Source: Acidobacteriota bacterium
Lineage (GTDB): Bacteria > Acidobacteriota > Vicinamibacteria > Vicinamibacterales > UBA2999
Direction of reading: 5' to 3'
Length of the DNA: 64,000 bases
Assembly (NCBI GenBank): GCA_018000455.1
Contig: JAGNJW010000001.1
Coordinates: 62,001-126,000, forward strand
The position numbers and the translations under genes are program-made. The notes beneath the pieces were generated by a model. That model was not told the DNA's origin, did no database searches, and saw only the letters and a program-made list of their open reading frames with translations. Each line of letters opens with the position of its first letter. Positions within the stretch are counted from its first letter, which is position 1. Positions 44,823-52,217 of this stretch are shown piece after piece.

Positions 44823-45782
44823 ATGACCTTGAAACCTGTCTCGATGGCGACCGCGATGGCGTGTGCCTTGGCACTGCCGGCCATGGCAGGCCGACCCTCT
44901 GACGGCCGCACCCTACTGCCCGGTTGGTCGGTGGCCCAGCAGGCCCGCGAGCGGACACCCCCGCCCGAGCAAGCGCGCGAGCGCCGCCCCGATGAGACGC
45001 AGGCACGTGAGCGCCGACCGGACGAGACGCAGGCCCGCGCACGCCAGCGGTCGGCGCCGCGGCCTGCTCCGCGCCCCACCAAGCGCGGTAGCGTCGTCTT
45101 CATTGGCGGCTACTTTTACGACCCGTTCTTCGGGCCGTACCCGTGGTGGTCGCGTCCCGCCCACCCCTACTGGTACTTCGCACCCTACGACCACCGCGCC
45201 GAACTTCGGATCGACTGCCCCGATCGCCGGGCCGCCGTCTACGTGGACGACTTCTACGCCGGCATCGTCGACGACTTCGACGGCAACTTCCAGCGCCTGC
45301 CGCTGCCGCCTGGCGGGCACCGGATTGCACTGTATCTCGAGGGCTTCGAGACGGCGGAGTTCAGCGTCTACCTGCGGCCGGGATCGACCTTCACCCTGCA
45401 CCACGTCATGGAGCGCCTGGCGCCAGGGATGACGAGCCGGCGGCCACGTGTGTCGCTGCCAGTGCCCACGCCGCCCGACGGCACCTATTCCGTTCCGGGC
45501 ACCACGTCGCCGATTGCCAGCCCGTCACTCGAGCCTGACACCGCCGCATCGGTCTTCGGCGTGCTGGAACTGCGCGTGCAACCGGATTCGGCCATCGTGA
45601 TGGTGGATGGCGAGCGCTGGATGAGTTCGGACGACGGCTGGTATGAGCTGCAACTGCCGGCCGGCACGCACCGGATCGACGTGACCGCACTCGGCCATCG
45701 GCCGTTCACGACGACCGTCGACATAGCGGTGGATGCCACCGCGCCGCTCAACGTCAGTCTCACGCGGGAGCGGACGCCATGA
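44823..45782 (+). CDS. Exported PEGA-domain protein
   Basis: A 319-residue protein with a signal peptide (MATAMACALALPAMA). Residues about 40-80 are Arg/Glu/Pro-rich with a duplicated 10-residue unit ARERRPDETQ. A Tyr/Pro/Trp-rich stretch follows (GYFYDPFFGPYPWW). Two PEGA-type domains follow: about 120-200 (ELRIDCPDRRAAVYVDDFYAGIV) and 245-319 (LELRVQPDSAIVMVDGERW, LPAGTHRIDVTALGHRPF). PEGA domains are surface-exposed beta modules of unknown binding role. Behind a sigma-54 promoter match. It overlaps the next (broken) gene by ATGA. Confidence 0.8.
   Translation: MTLKPVSMATAMACALALPAMAGRPSDGRTLLPGWSVAQQARERTPPPEQARERRPDETQARERRPDETQARARQRSAPRPAPRPTKRGSVVFIGGYFYDPFFGPYPWWSRPAHPYWYFAPYDHRAELRIDCPDRRAAVYVDDFYAGIVDDFDGNFQRLPLPPGGHRIALYLEGFETAEFSVYLRPGSTFTLHHVMERLAPGMTSRRPRVSLPVPTPPDGTYSVPGTTSPIASPSLEPDTAASVFGVLELRVQPDSAIVMVDGERWMSSDDGWYELQLPAGTHRIDVTALGHRPFTTTVDIAVDATAPLNVSLTRERTP
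44973..45032 (+). repeat. Two tandem 30-bp repeats inside the PEGA gene
   Basis: The unit encodes ARERRPDETQ twice (44973-45002 and 45003-45032), with differing synonymous bases, and a looser partial copy precedes it. It lengthens the charged linker between signal peptide and first domain. It looks like an old in-frame duplication. Confidence 0.7.
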
Positions 45783-46235
45783 CGACACCGGTCGTCGTTC
45801 GGCGGCCACACGTGCCGGAGCCGAGCATGCACGAGGCGCGCGTGACGCGGCGCCTGCGCCAGCTCCGTCGCGACGCGCTGCGTGAGGTGACACAGCAGCG
45901 GCTGCGCTGGCGCTATCGAGTGCGGCGCGGGCGGATGGAGTTCGATCGCGAAGTCAGCGCGCTGCCCGCGCTCTTGAAACAGAGCGTGCCGGCCTACTTT
46001 CGGGCCGCAAATCCGCTGATCGTGCTGTCGGCGCCCGTCCTACCTTCCGCTCGATCGTCAAAGGCTGCAGTACCTGAATGCGATCGAGAAGACGAACTGC
46101 ACGTTCTGCACCTACGCCAACGGCGTCGTCGCCTACGTCCGTGAAGTGGCCGCCCGCACCGAGCACTACTGGTGCCCGATCAAGCACGCCCGTGGCGTGC
46201 CGGCGCCCGCTGCTATTCTGCGACGACGGCGATGA
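45779..46235 (+). pseudogene. Conserved membrane-protein gene with internal deletion and frameshift
   Basis: ATG 45779 (ATGA overlap with the PEGA gene) starts a basic N-terminal part ending FDREVSALPALLKQSVPAYFRAANPLIVLSAPV at about 46037. From about 46041 a different frame reads YLPLDRQRLQYLNAIEK, NCTFCTYANGVVAYVREVAARTE and YWCPIKHAR, stopping at 46235. As I recall this family, both blocks belong to one protein in which two membrane helices normally connect them. So roughly 40 codons are gone and the frame is shifted. Function of the family is unknown. The main frame stops at 46144. Confidence 0.55.
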
Positions 46236-46704
46236 CCTCGATTTCCAGCAGGAAGTCGGGATTGGCTAGCCGCGGCACCTGCACCAGCGTGCTCGCCGGC
46301 AGGTCCTTCGTGAAGTACTGCGACCGTATCTCGCGGATGACCTGCACCTGCGACGCGTCCAGCATGTAGTAGTTGGTCTTCACGACGTCGCTGAAGGTGG
46401 CGCCGGCCGCTTTGAGCGCGGTGTCGAGATTGGCGAAGACCTGCTTGGTCTGGGCGGTGAGGTCGCCCTTGCCCACGAGCTGACCCGCGGCGTCGAAGGC
46501 CACCTGGCCCGAGACGTAGATCGTACGGCCGCCGCGTGCCGAGACGATGTGCGAGTAGCCCGTCGGCGTCGAGAGCCCGGGCGGATTCATGCGTTGAATC
46601 ACGGAGCGACCTCCTTGGGCCGACGGTCCGACCGTGGCCAGGGCGATGCCCGCGGCGATGGCCGCGAGTGAGAGTCCGAGGGTGAACCGGGTGACGGGAA
46701 CCAT
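46213..46704 (-). CDS. RidA-family protein with signal peptide
   Basis: A 163-residue protein. Residues 1-28 are a signal peptide (FTLGLSLAAIAAGIALATVGPSA), unusual for the cytoplasmic RidA family. The domain is complete: RGGRTIYVSGQVAFDAAGQLVG, DLTAQTKQVFANLDTALKAAGATFSDVVKTNYYM, and the C-terminal VQVPRLANPDFLLEIEVIAVV. RidA proteins deaminate reactive enamines and imines; the arginine of the IEVIAV-proximal site is replaced. A GGAGG Shine-Dalgarno sequence lies upstream. The 3' end overlaps the preceding pseudogene remnant. Confidence 0.85.
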   Translation of the reverse strand: MVPVTRFTLGLSLAAIAAGIALATVGPSAQGGRSVIQRMNPPGLSTPTGYSHIVSARGGRTIYVSGQVAFDAAGQLVGKGDLTAQTKQVFANLDTALKAAGATFSDVVKTNYYMLDASQVQVIREIRSQYFTKDLPASTLVQVPRLANPDFLLEIEVIAVVAE

Positions 46705-46779
46705 GCGCGCCTCCGCCGACACGATACTCCGGGTGGGGGTGGCGGCGGCCGGACCGTTGTCCGGGCCTGCGGGCGGCGC

Positions 46780-47220
46780 CTACGCCGCGGTGGAGCGTGG
46801 TTTGCGGGCGTAGAGCAGGATCATGCCACTACCAGCCACGGCGGCGAGCGCGATAACTGCCGCGATCCAGGGCGCGAGGCGTCCGCTGAGATACAGGATG
46901 CCCATGCTCATGCCGACGCACGACCACATCGAGACCAGCGCGCTCGTGGCCGCCTGCTTCGACATGCCGCGCCCTTCGTCGAGCACCTTCATGTAGGGAG
47001 CGAAGAGCGGAATGCGCAGCAGTCGCTCCTCGAGCCACGGGCAGCTGCGGGTGAAGCAGTACGACGCGATGATGAGGAAAATGGTCGTCGGCAGACCGGG
47101 GATGAAAACGCCGAGCCAGCCGATGCCCGCCGAAGCGACGCCGATGCCGGCAAACGCCCAGCGGCGTGAATCGCGAACCCACGACACGGGCCGGGCGGCG
47201 GCGGGGCAGGAGCGTTCCAT
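46780..47220 (-). CDS. DUF454 (YbaN-like) membrane protein
   Basis: A 146-residue protein with a hydrophobic helix pair (FAGIGVASAGIGWLGVFIPGLPTTIFLIIASYCFTRSCPWLEERLL) followed by PLFAPYMKVLDEGRGMSKQAATSALVSMW. The LGVFIPGLPTTIFLI block and FTRSCP are diagnostic for DUF454. Function unknown. CACAAT on the minus strand lies about 10 nt before ATG 47220. Confidence 0.9.
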   Translation of the reverse strand: MERSCPAAARPVSWVRDSRRWAFAGIGVASAGIGWLGVFIPGLPTTIFLIIASYCFTRSCPWLEERLLRIPLFAPYMKVLDEGRGMSKQAATSALVSMWSCVGMSMGILYLSGRLAPWIAAVIALAAVAGSGMILLYARKPRSTAA

Positions 47221-47309
47221 ACGTCAGGCCATTGTGATGCGTGGCTACCCCGTGGTGCAAGCCCCGAGCCGGTGGCGACCATCGCCGAGCCATGGCTTGA
47301 CGAAGCGGG

Positions 47310-47315
47310 TAGACT
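47310..47315 (+). promoter_or_regulatory. -10 box of the deleted amidase gene
   Basis: TAGACT is followed by 7 nt and GTG 47323. The promoter of the decayed gene is thus still recognisable and has the leaderless spacing. Confidence 0.4.
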
Positions 47316-47322
47316 GGCGCGC

Positions 47323-47732
47323 GTGCGGCGAACTTCGGCACCAGGGCCCCGGGCGCTCGGGCTCGTCCTGGCACTCATCGTGTGCGCGGCCAGCCTCGAG
47401 GCCAAGCCCGGCGGGCGGCGACGCACGCCACGGGCTGGAATCAACGCTCGATCGGCATCGAGCTGGTGAACAACGGCGACGGCGTCGATCCCTTTCCGCC
47501 ACCACAGGTCGACGCGCTGGTGACGCTCGTGGACGCCATCCGACGGCGGCATCCCGGCATCGACGCCTCACGCGTGCTGCGGCATTCCGACGTCGACCAT
47601 TCGACCTTCCCTGTCGCGTCGTTCGGCCAGGGTTGTAGCGCCTTCCGCCGCAAGGAAGATCCGGGCGAGGCGTTTCCGTGGGACGCCTTCCGCGCCGCGC
47701 TGACCGCTGGCGCGGCACCGCCGCCGGGTTAG
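47323..47732 (+). pseudogene. N-acetylmuramoyl-L-alanine amidase (Amidase_2/AmpD-like), internally deleted
   Basis: GTG 47323 starts a signal peptide (ALGLVLALIVCAASLEAKPG) in one frame. After about 47400 the protein continues in another frame as WNQRSIGIELVNNGDGVDPF, VLRHSDVDHSTFP and RRKEDPGEAFPWDAF, the C-terminal half of Amidase_2 with the zinc-ligand aspartate region. The N-terminal half with the first zinc histidine (HYVI-type strand) is absent. The gene is a deletion product and should be inactive as a cell-wall amidase. Stop at 47730-47732. Confidence 0.65.
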
Positions 47733-48574
47733 CGAGGGATCGGCGCCGGCGCCGCCAGGGCTGCGGCGAACTGCCGCACCGCCTCGCGCACGCGTCCTGC
47801 CAGGTCGGGCCCCATCCGCAGCAGGTGCTTCTGGGCCGGGGGCAGTCGCTCGAAATTCGGATCGGCGTAGGCATAGCCGCCGACGCCGGGTACGAGCGCC
47901 GCATCGGCCGGCACCGACGGGGCCGTGGTCACGACGTCGATGGCCCGCCTGACGGCCTGGTCGAACCCGCCGTTGGGGTGCCCCTGCGCGATGTAGGCCT
48001 CTTCGAGCCGTGGCTGAAGGGTGGTGAAGGCGGCGGCGAGGGTGGCCGGATCGACCGTGGTCACGGCCGAGACGAGCGGGGCGTAGCGCAGGTAGCTGGC
48101 CGGATCGATCCGCGTCACACCGCTCCGCTGCACGACGGCAAAGCCGCCCGTGGGCCTGAGCACCCTCAGATCCCGTGCCGGTGTCTGGCCCTGTGCCAAG
48201 CGATCCACGGCGGTCACGATGGCCCCCACCAGATCGTCGGTTGCCAGCCACTTGAGCAGCTCCGGATGCGCGCCGAGTGTCGCGAAGAGCTCACGCACGT
48301 AGGGATCCATCTCGGCAAGCGGCGGCAGCACCGGTGCGGACGGCGCCGGTTCCGAGATTGCCTGGGCCGTGGTCGGCGGAGCGGTCGTTGCGACGCTCGC
48401 CGGCGCCTCGCTGGCGCGCGGCCACGACAGGTAGTACCACACGCCCGCGGCGAGTACGAGCGCCACCAACACGCCGAACAGGACGACCCTCGACCCTGGG
48501 GAGGATGGAGCCGGGGGCACCCCCTCTGCGTCACCGTGCCCGGTGCCGAGCGGAAGATCGTCGATCGAAGCCAT
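47729..48574 (-). CDS. DUF3014 domain membrane-anchored protein
   Basis: A 281-residue protein with one hydrophobic helix at about residues 30-50 (VVLFGVLVALVLAAGVWYYLSW), then a Pro/Ala linker. The DUF3014 domain follows at about 90-275: LAEMDPYVRELFATLGAHPELLKWLATDDLVGAIVTAVDRLAQGQTPA, RIDPASYLRYAPLVSAVTTVD and PAQKHLLRMGPDLAGRVREAVRQFAAAL. Function unknown. It overlaps the amidase remnant's stop by 4 bp. AGGAGG Shine-Dalgarno precedes ATG 48574. Confidence 0.85.
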   Translation of the reverse strand: MASIDDLPLGTGHGDAEGVPPAPSSPGSRVVLFGVLVALVLAAGVWYYLSWPRASEAPASVATTAPPTTAQAISEPAPSAPVLPPLAEMDPYVRELFATLGAHPELLKWLATDDLVGAIVTAVDRLAQGQTPARDLRVLRPTGGFAVVQRSGVTRIDPASYLRYAPLVSAVTTVDPATLAAAFTTLQPRLEEAYIAQGHPNGGFDQAVRRAIDVVTTAPSVPADAALVPGVGGYAYADPNFERLPPAQKHLLRMGPDLAGRVREAVRQFAAALAAPAPIPR

Positions 48575-48597
48575 GGTCGCCTCCTGGTCCGAGGGTG

Positions 48598-48888
48598 TCA
48601 GAAGGGCGGCGGGCATGCAAGCGTGATGCAGCCACGCGTGTTGGTGACGACGGCGCGCCACTCGCCCAGGCGGTCAATCTGTCGTTCGCGCTGGCCGGCG
48701 CGGCCGTCGCGTGGGCCCAAGAGCCGCGCCGCGGCCGCAAGGAGCAGCACCGCAGACGCCGAACCGAGTACGGCCTGCACGACCCGCGCGCTGCCAGGGT
48801 CGGCGCCGGCCACGGCGTAGACCGCGCCGAGGAAGTACGGATAGAGCGGCGCCTGATAGAGGGGGGCAGATCGGCGGCCGCGGGGCAC
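48598..48888 (-). pseudogene. Fragment of an ArnT/PMT-type membrane glycosyltransferase
   Basis: Between 48703 and 48864 the minus strand reads PLYQAPLYPYFLGAVYAVAGADPGSARVVQAVLGSASAVLLLAAAARLLGP, the standard loop and helix of GT-C transferases. Normal proteins have several hundred more residues on both sides. The frame continues in a possible C-terminal tail to 48598. No start or catalytic acidic pair is visible, so this is a remnant. From 48889 to 49083 nothing further is recognised except the Shine-Dalgarno sequence of the next gene. Confidence 0.45.
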
Positions 48889-49083
48889 GGACCGGACCGA
48901 CCATGGCCGGGTTCGGATGCCCTCAACATGATGGCGCGGCCCCCGTCGAGCCCGGTCACCGTGTTGGGACCTCAGCGCGGTCTATGATTGTAACCGCCGG
49001 AGTGAAACCGCTAGACTCTGGGTCCGGCGGATGCCTATTTGGCGCCCCTGCCGGCATTTATTCGGGCGATGAGGAGGCGGGAC

Positions 49084-50463
49084 ATGGGTCGTTTGAATCC
49101 GTGGGTGTTTTCGGGCGTAGTGGGAATGCTGGCGGCCGGTGCCGCACCAGCGGCAGCTCAGAACGCCGGCGCGTCGCCGACATTCGCCAAGGACATCGCG
49201 CCGATCTTCCAGGCCAAGTGTCAGGCGTGCCATCAGCCCGATTCAATCGCGCCGATGTCGCTCATCACCTACCAGCAGGCACGCCCGTGGGCGCGCTCGA
49301 TCAAGGATCGGGTGGCCCGCCGCCAGATGCCGCCCTGGCACATCGACCAGTCGGTCGGCGTGCAGCAGTTCAAGAACGACATGTCGCTCAGCGACCAGCA
49401 GATCGACACCATCGTCAAGTGGGTCGATTCCGGCGCGCCGCAGGGCGACCCGAAGGACCTGCCGCCCGCCAAGCCGCTCGTGACCACCAACGAGTGGCAG
49501 GGCGTGATGGACGGCTTCGGTCCGCCGGACGTCGTCGTCAAGTCGTCCGAGTACAAGATGCCGGCCGTGGGCCAGGACGTCTGGTACCGCCCGATGAGCG
49601 ATATTCCGCTCACCGAGCCGCGTTGGGTGAAGATGGTCGAGATTCGTCCCACCAACATGAAGGCTCGCAAGATCGTGCACCACTCGATCGCCTACCTCGT
49701 GCTGCAGGACGATCCGGAAGCCGTCAACACCGGCACCGCCACCTTCGGGCTGTCGGGTTCGCAGTCGCGCGAAGACCTGTTGGCGCGCCGTCCGCAGCTG
49801 ATGGAGTGGGCGATCGGCAAGGGCTACGACAAGTTCGCCGATGGCACGGGCAAGCTCGTGGTGCCCGGCGAGAAGATCTCGTGGGATCAGCACCTGCACG
49901 CAGTGGGCGAAGAGATCGATGGCGGGTCGGAGATCGGCCTGTGGTTCTACCCGAAGGGCCAGGAGCCGAAGAAGCGCAGCTATCTCATCGGCTTCACGGG
50001 CCTGCGTGAGCGCGAGTTCCTCGACATCCCGCCCAACTCGGTGGCCTACACCGAGGGTTTCACGGTGCTCAAAGAGAACACCATGATCACCAACTTCCAG
50101 CCGCACTTCCACCTGCGCGGGAAGGCGATGAAGGTCGAAGCCATCAAGCCCGACGGCGGCCGCGAGATCATCAGCTACGTCGGCAACTTCAACTTCAACT
50201 GGATGACCAACTACATCTACGAGGATGATGCCTCGCCCATCTTCCCGAAGGGCACGATCATCCAGGTGAGCGCGTGGTACGACAACACCGCCGCCAACAA
50301 GGACAATCCGGACCCCGAGCAGTGGGTGGGCTACGGCGATCGCACCGTGGACGAGATGGCACACGCCTGGATGAACGTCGTCTACTACACCGATGACGAG
50401 TACAAGGCGATCGTGGCCGAGCGCAAGGCCAAGGCCGGGCGCACCACGGTCGAGCGCCAGTAG
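49084..50463 (+). CDS. Heme c-bearing PHM-like (Cu type II, ascorbate-dependent-monooxygenase fold) protein
   Basis: A 459-residue exported protein with a signal peptide (VFSGVVGMLAAGAAPAAA). Residues 33-120 form a cytochrome c-like module with one heme site C46-Q-A-C49-H50 (IFQAKCQACHQPDSIAPM). Residues about 170-459 resemble the two copper domains of peptidylglycine/dopamine monooxygenases: HH pair H199/H200 (KIVHHSIAYLV), H270/H272 (DQHLH), HxH H341/H343 (PHFHLRGKAM), and M425 in a DEM motif. These fit the CuH and CuM ligands in order and spacing. AGGAGG lies 7 nt before ATG 49084. The next gene is 15 nt downstream. Confidence 0.75.
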   Translation: MGRLNPWVFSGVVGMLAAGAAPAAAQNAGASPTFAKDIAPIFQAKCQACHQPDSIAPMSLITYQQARPWARSIKDRVARRQMPPWHIDQSVGVQQFKNDMSLSDQQIDTIVKWVDSGAPQGDPKDLPPAKPLVTTNEWQGVMDGFGPPDVVVKSSEYKMPAVGQDVWYRPMSDIPLTEPRWVKMVEIRPTNMKARKIVHHSIAYLVLQDDPEAVNTGTATFGLSGSQSREDLLARRPQLMEWAIGKGYDKFADGTGKLVVPGEKISWDQHLHAVGEEIDGGSEIGLWFYPKGQEPKKRSYLIGFTGLREREFLDIPPNSVAYTEGFTVLKENTMITNFQPHFHLRGKAMKVEAIKPDGGREIISYVGNFNFNWMTNYIYEDDASPIFPKGTIIQVSAWYDNTAANKDNPDPEQWVGYGDRTVDEMAHAWMNVVYYTDDEYKAIVAERKAKAGRTTVERQ

Positions 50464-50478
50464 GCCGGGGAGTCGCCC

Positions 50479-51366
50479 ATGTCAGTCGTCCGTCTCGCGC
50501 CGCAGCTCGTCTGCGGCGCCTTTCTCCTGATCGGAGGAGCGTGGGTGTCTGCCCAGCAGGCGCCCGTGCTCCCCTACGAACCGCCCAAGCAATTCGGCGC
50601 CAGCATCACCGGGGCCTTCGAGGGATGGTTCGATAGCGCCGACGGCAGCCACAACTTCCTCGTCGGCTACTTCAACCGCAATCTGAAGCAGGCGATGGAT
50701 GTGCCGATCGGACCGAACAACCGCATCGAGCCCGGCGGCCCCGACCTGGGGCAGCCGACGCACTTCGAGCCGCACCGGCGCACCGGTGTCTTCATCGTGC
50801 AGGTGCCGAAGACGTTCGCACCCGATCAGAAACTGACGTGGACGCTGACCGTCAACGGCCAGACGACGCAGATCCCCTTGCGACTGCACCGCGACTACAA
50901 CGTCAATCCGTTCTCGGATGTCGCCATCGGGAACACGCCGCCGGTGGTGAAGCTCGGCGCCAGCGGCCCCTCCATTCAAGGGCCAGTTGCGCTGCTCACG
51001 ACGGCGCCGGCCATGACGGCGTCGTTGGACGCTCCGCTCACTCTCACGGCATCGGTCGAGGACGACGGCAAGTTCGCCAGCGGCACCATGGCGCCGGTGA
51101 GGGACGGCCGCTCGCCCGTGAACCTGCACTGGCTGAAGTACCGCGGGCCGGGTACGGTCACCTTCGACCCGGCGGATCCCCAGCTACAAGTGTCGAAGGG
51201 CGGTGGCGTGGACGAGCCGTTCAGCGCGGCCGGCACGACCACCGCGAAGTTCAGCGCGCCTGGCGAATACGCCCTGATGCTGCTGGCCACCGACTTCTCC
51301 GGCGAGGGCGGCAACGGCGAAGTCTGCTGCTGGACCAACGCCTACGTGAAGGTCTCGGTCAAGTAG
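50479..51366 (+). CDS. Secreted Ig/PKD-like beta-sandwich protein next to the heme-copper protein
   Basis: A 295-residue exported protein. Signal peptide (LVCGAFLLIGGAWVSAQ) then FGASITGAFEGWFDSADGSHNFLVGYFNRN, VTWTLTVNGQTTQIPL-type strands, and a C-terminal Ig-like part (PLTLTASVEDDGKFASG, KFSAPGEYALMLLATDFSGEGGNGEVCCWTNAYVKVSV). No catalytic motif. Fold and family not recognised with certainty. It follows the heme/copper protein by 15 nt, so they are likely co-expressed partners in the periplasm. Confidence 0.6.
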   Translation: MSVVRLAPQLVCGAFLLIGGAWVSAQQAPVLPYEPPKQFGASITGAFEGWFDSADGSHNFLVGYFNRNLKQAMDVPIGPNNRIEPGGPDLGQPTHFEPHRRTGVFIVQVPKTFAPDQKLTWTLTVNGQTTQIPLRLHRDYNVNPFSDVAIGNTPPVVKLGASGPSIQGPVALLTTAPAMTASLDAPLTLTASVEDDGKFASGTMAPVRDGRSPVNLHWLKYRGPGTVTFDPADPQLQVSKGGGVDEPFSAAGTTTAKFSAPGEYALMLLATDFSGEGGNGEVCCWTNAYVKVSVK

Positions 51367-52195
51367 TACGCGCGGTGACGGGACGCGCGTAGACGTAGCT
51401 ATCGACGCGGTCGACGGCTACCGGCACATCGAACAACGCGCTCAGGTGCTCCGGCGTGAGCATCTGGGCGGCTGGTCCGTCACCCGCCATCCTGCCCTCC
51501 TTCAGCAGCAGCACCCGCACGACTTCCGGGATGATCTCTTCAGTGTGGTGGGTCACGAGCACGAGCGTCGTGCCGGCGCGCGCGACCGCGCGGACCCGCT
51601 CCATGAAATCGTGGCGCGCCGCCAGATCGAGGCCCGAGGTGGGCTCATCGAGGACCAGCACCTGCGGCCGCGTCACCATCACCCGGGCCAGCATCACCCG
51701 GCGCGCTTCGCCGCCCGACATCTCGTGCATGTGACGGGCCGCCAGATGGCCGGCGCCGACGAGCGCCAGCGCGTCGGTGGTCTGTGAGCGCATCGCGTCG
51801 GTCACGGTGCCGTAGCGCAGTACGCCGTGGGAGGTGAGAAAGGCCGATAGCACCGCAGCCTCGCCCGTGATCCGGCCCTCGCTGTTGCCGGCGACGAAGC
51901 GTTGGTGGAGCGACGACGAGACGATCCCGAGGCGGCCCCGCAGCGTCGCCACGTCCCATCGGTGTGCCCCGAACACCTTCACGGGCGGCGTGCCGTCGTC
52001 GTGGGGCACCGCCCGCTCGTGGTGCGTCAGCAGTGCGACCAGCATCGATTTCCCAGCCCCGTTCGGACCGAGGATGGCCGTGTGCTCGCCGTCGCGAATC
52101 GTGAGGGTGAGGCGATCGAGGACGCGACGCCCGGCCTTCATCACGGTGGCGTCAGTGAGTTCCAGTAGCGGCGCAGACACGCGCGATGATCGCAC
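51359..52195 (-). CDS. ABC transporter ATP-binding protein (ModF/FbpC-like stand-alone ATPase)
   Basis: A 278-residue ATPase. Walker A is ILGPNGAGKSMLV, the signature is HEMSGGEARRVMLARV, Walker B is VLVLDEPTSGLDLAA, and the switch histidine is TLVLVTHHTEEI. The N-terminus begins GTG (52195). No permease gene is next to it. It lies 22 nt downstream of the HExxH protein gene on the same strand and may share its mRNA. Partner and substrate unknown. Confidence 0.9.
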   Translation of the reverse strand: MRSSRVSAPLLELTDATVMKAGRRVLDRLTLTIRDGEHTAILGPNGAGKSMLVALLTHHERAVPHDDGTPPVKVFGAHRWDVATLRGRLGIVSSSLHQRFVAGNSEGRITGEAAVLSAFLTSHGVLRYGTVTDAMRSQTTDALALVGAGHLAARHMHEMSGGEARRVMLARVMVTRPQVLVLDEPTSGLDLAARHDFMERVRAVARAGTTLVLVTHHTEEIIPEVVRVLLLKEGRMAGDGPAAQMLTPEHLSALFDVPVAVDRVDSYVYARPVTARTT

Positions 52196-52217
52196 ATCTC
52201 GTGGGCTGGCTGGCGCG

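Noticed and set aside
44973-45032. Possible CRISPR-like repeat
   Set aside because: Only two adjacent 30-bp coding units without spacers; a simple in-frame duplication in the PEGA gene.
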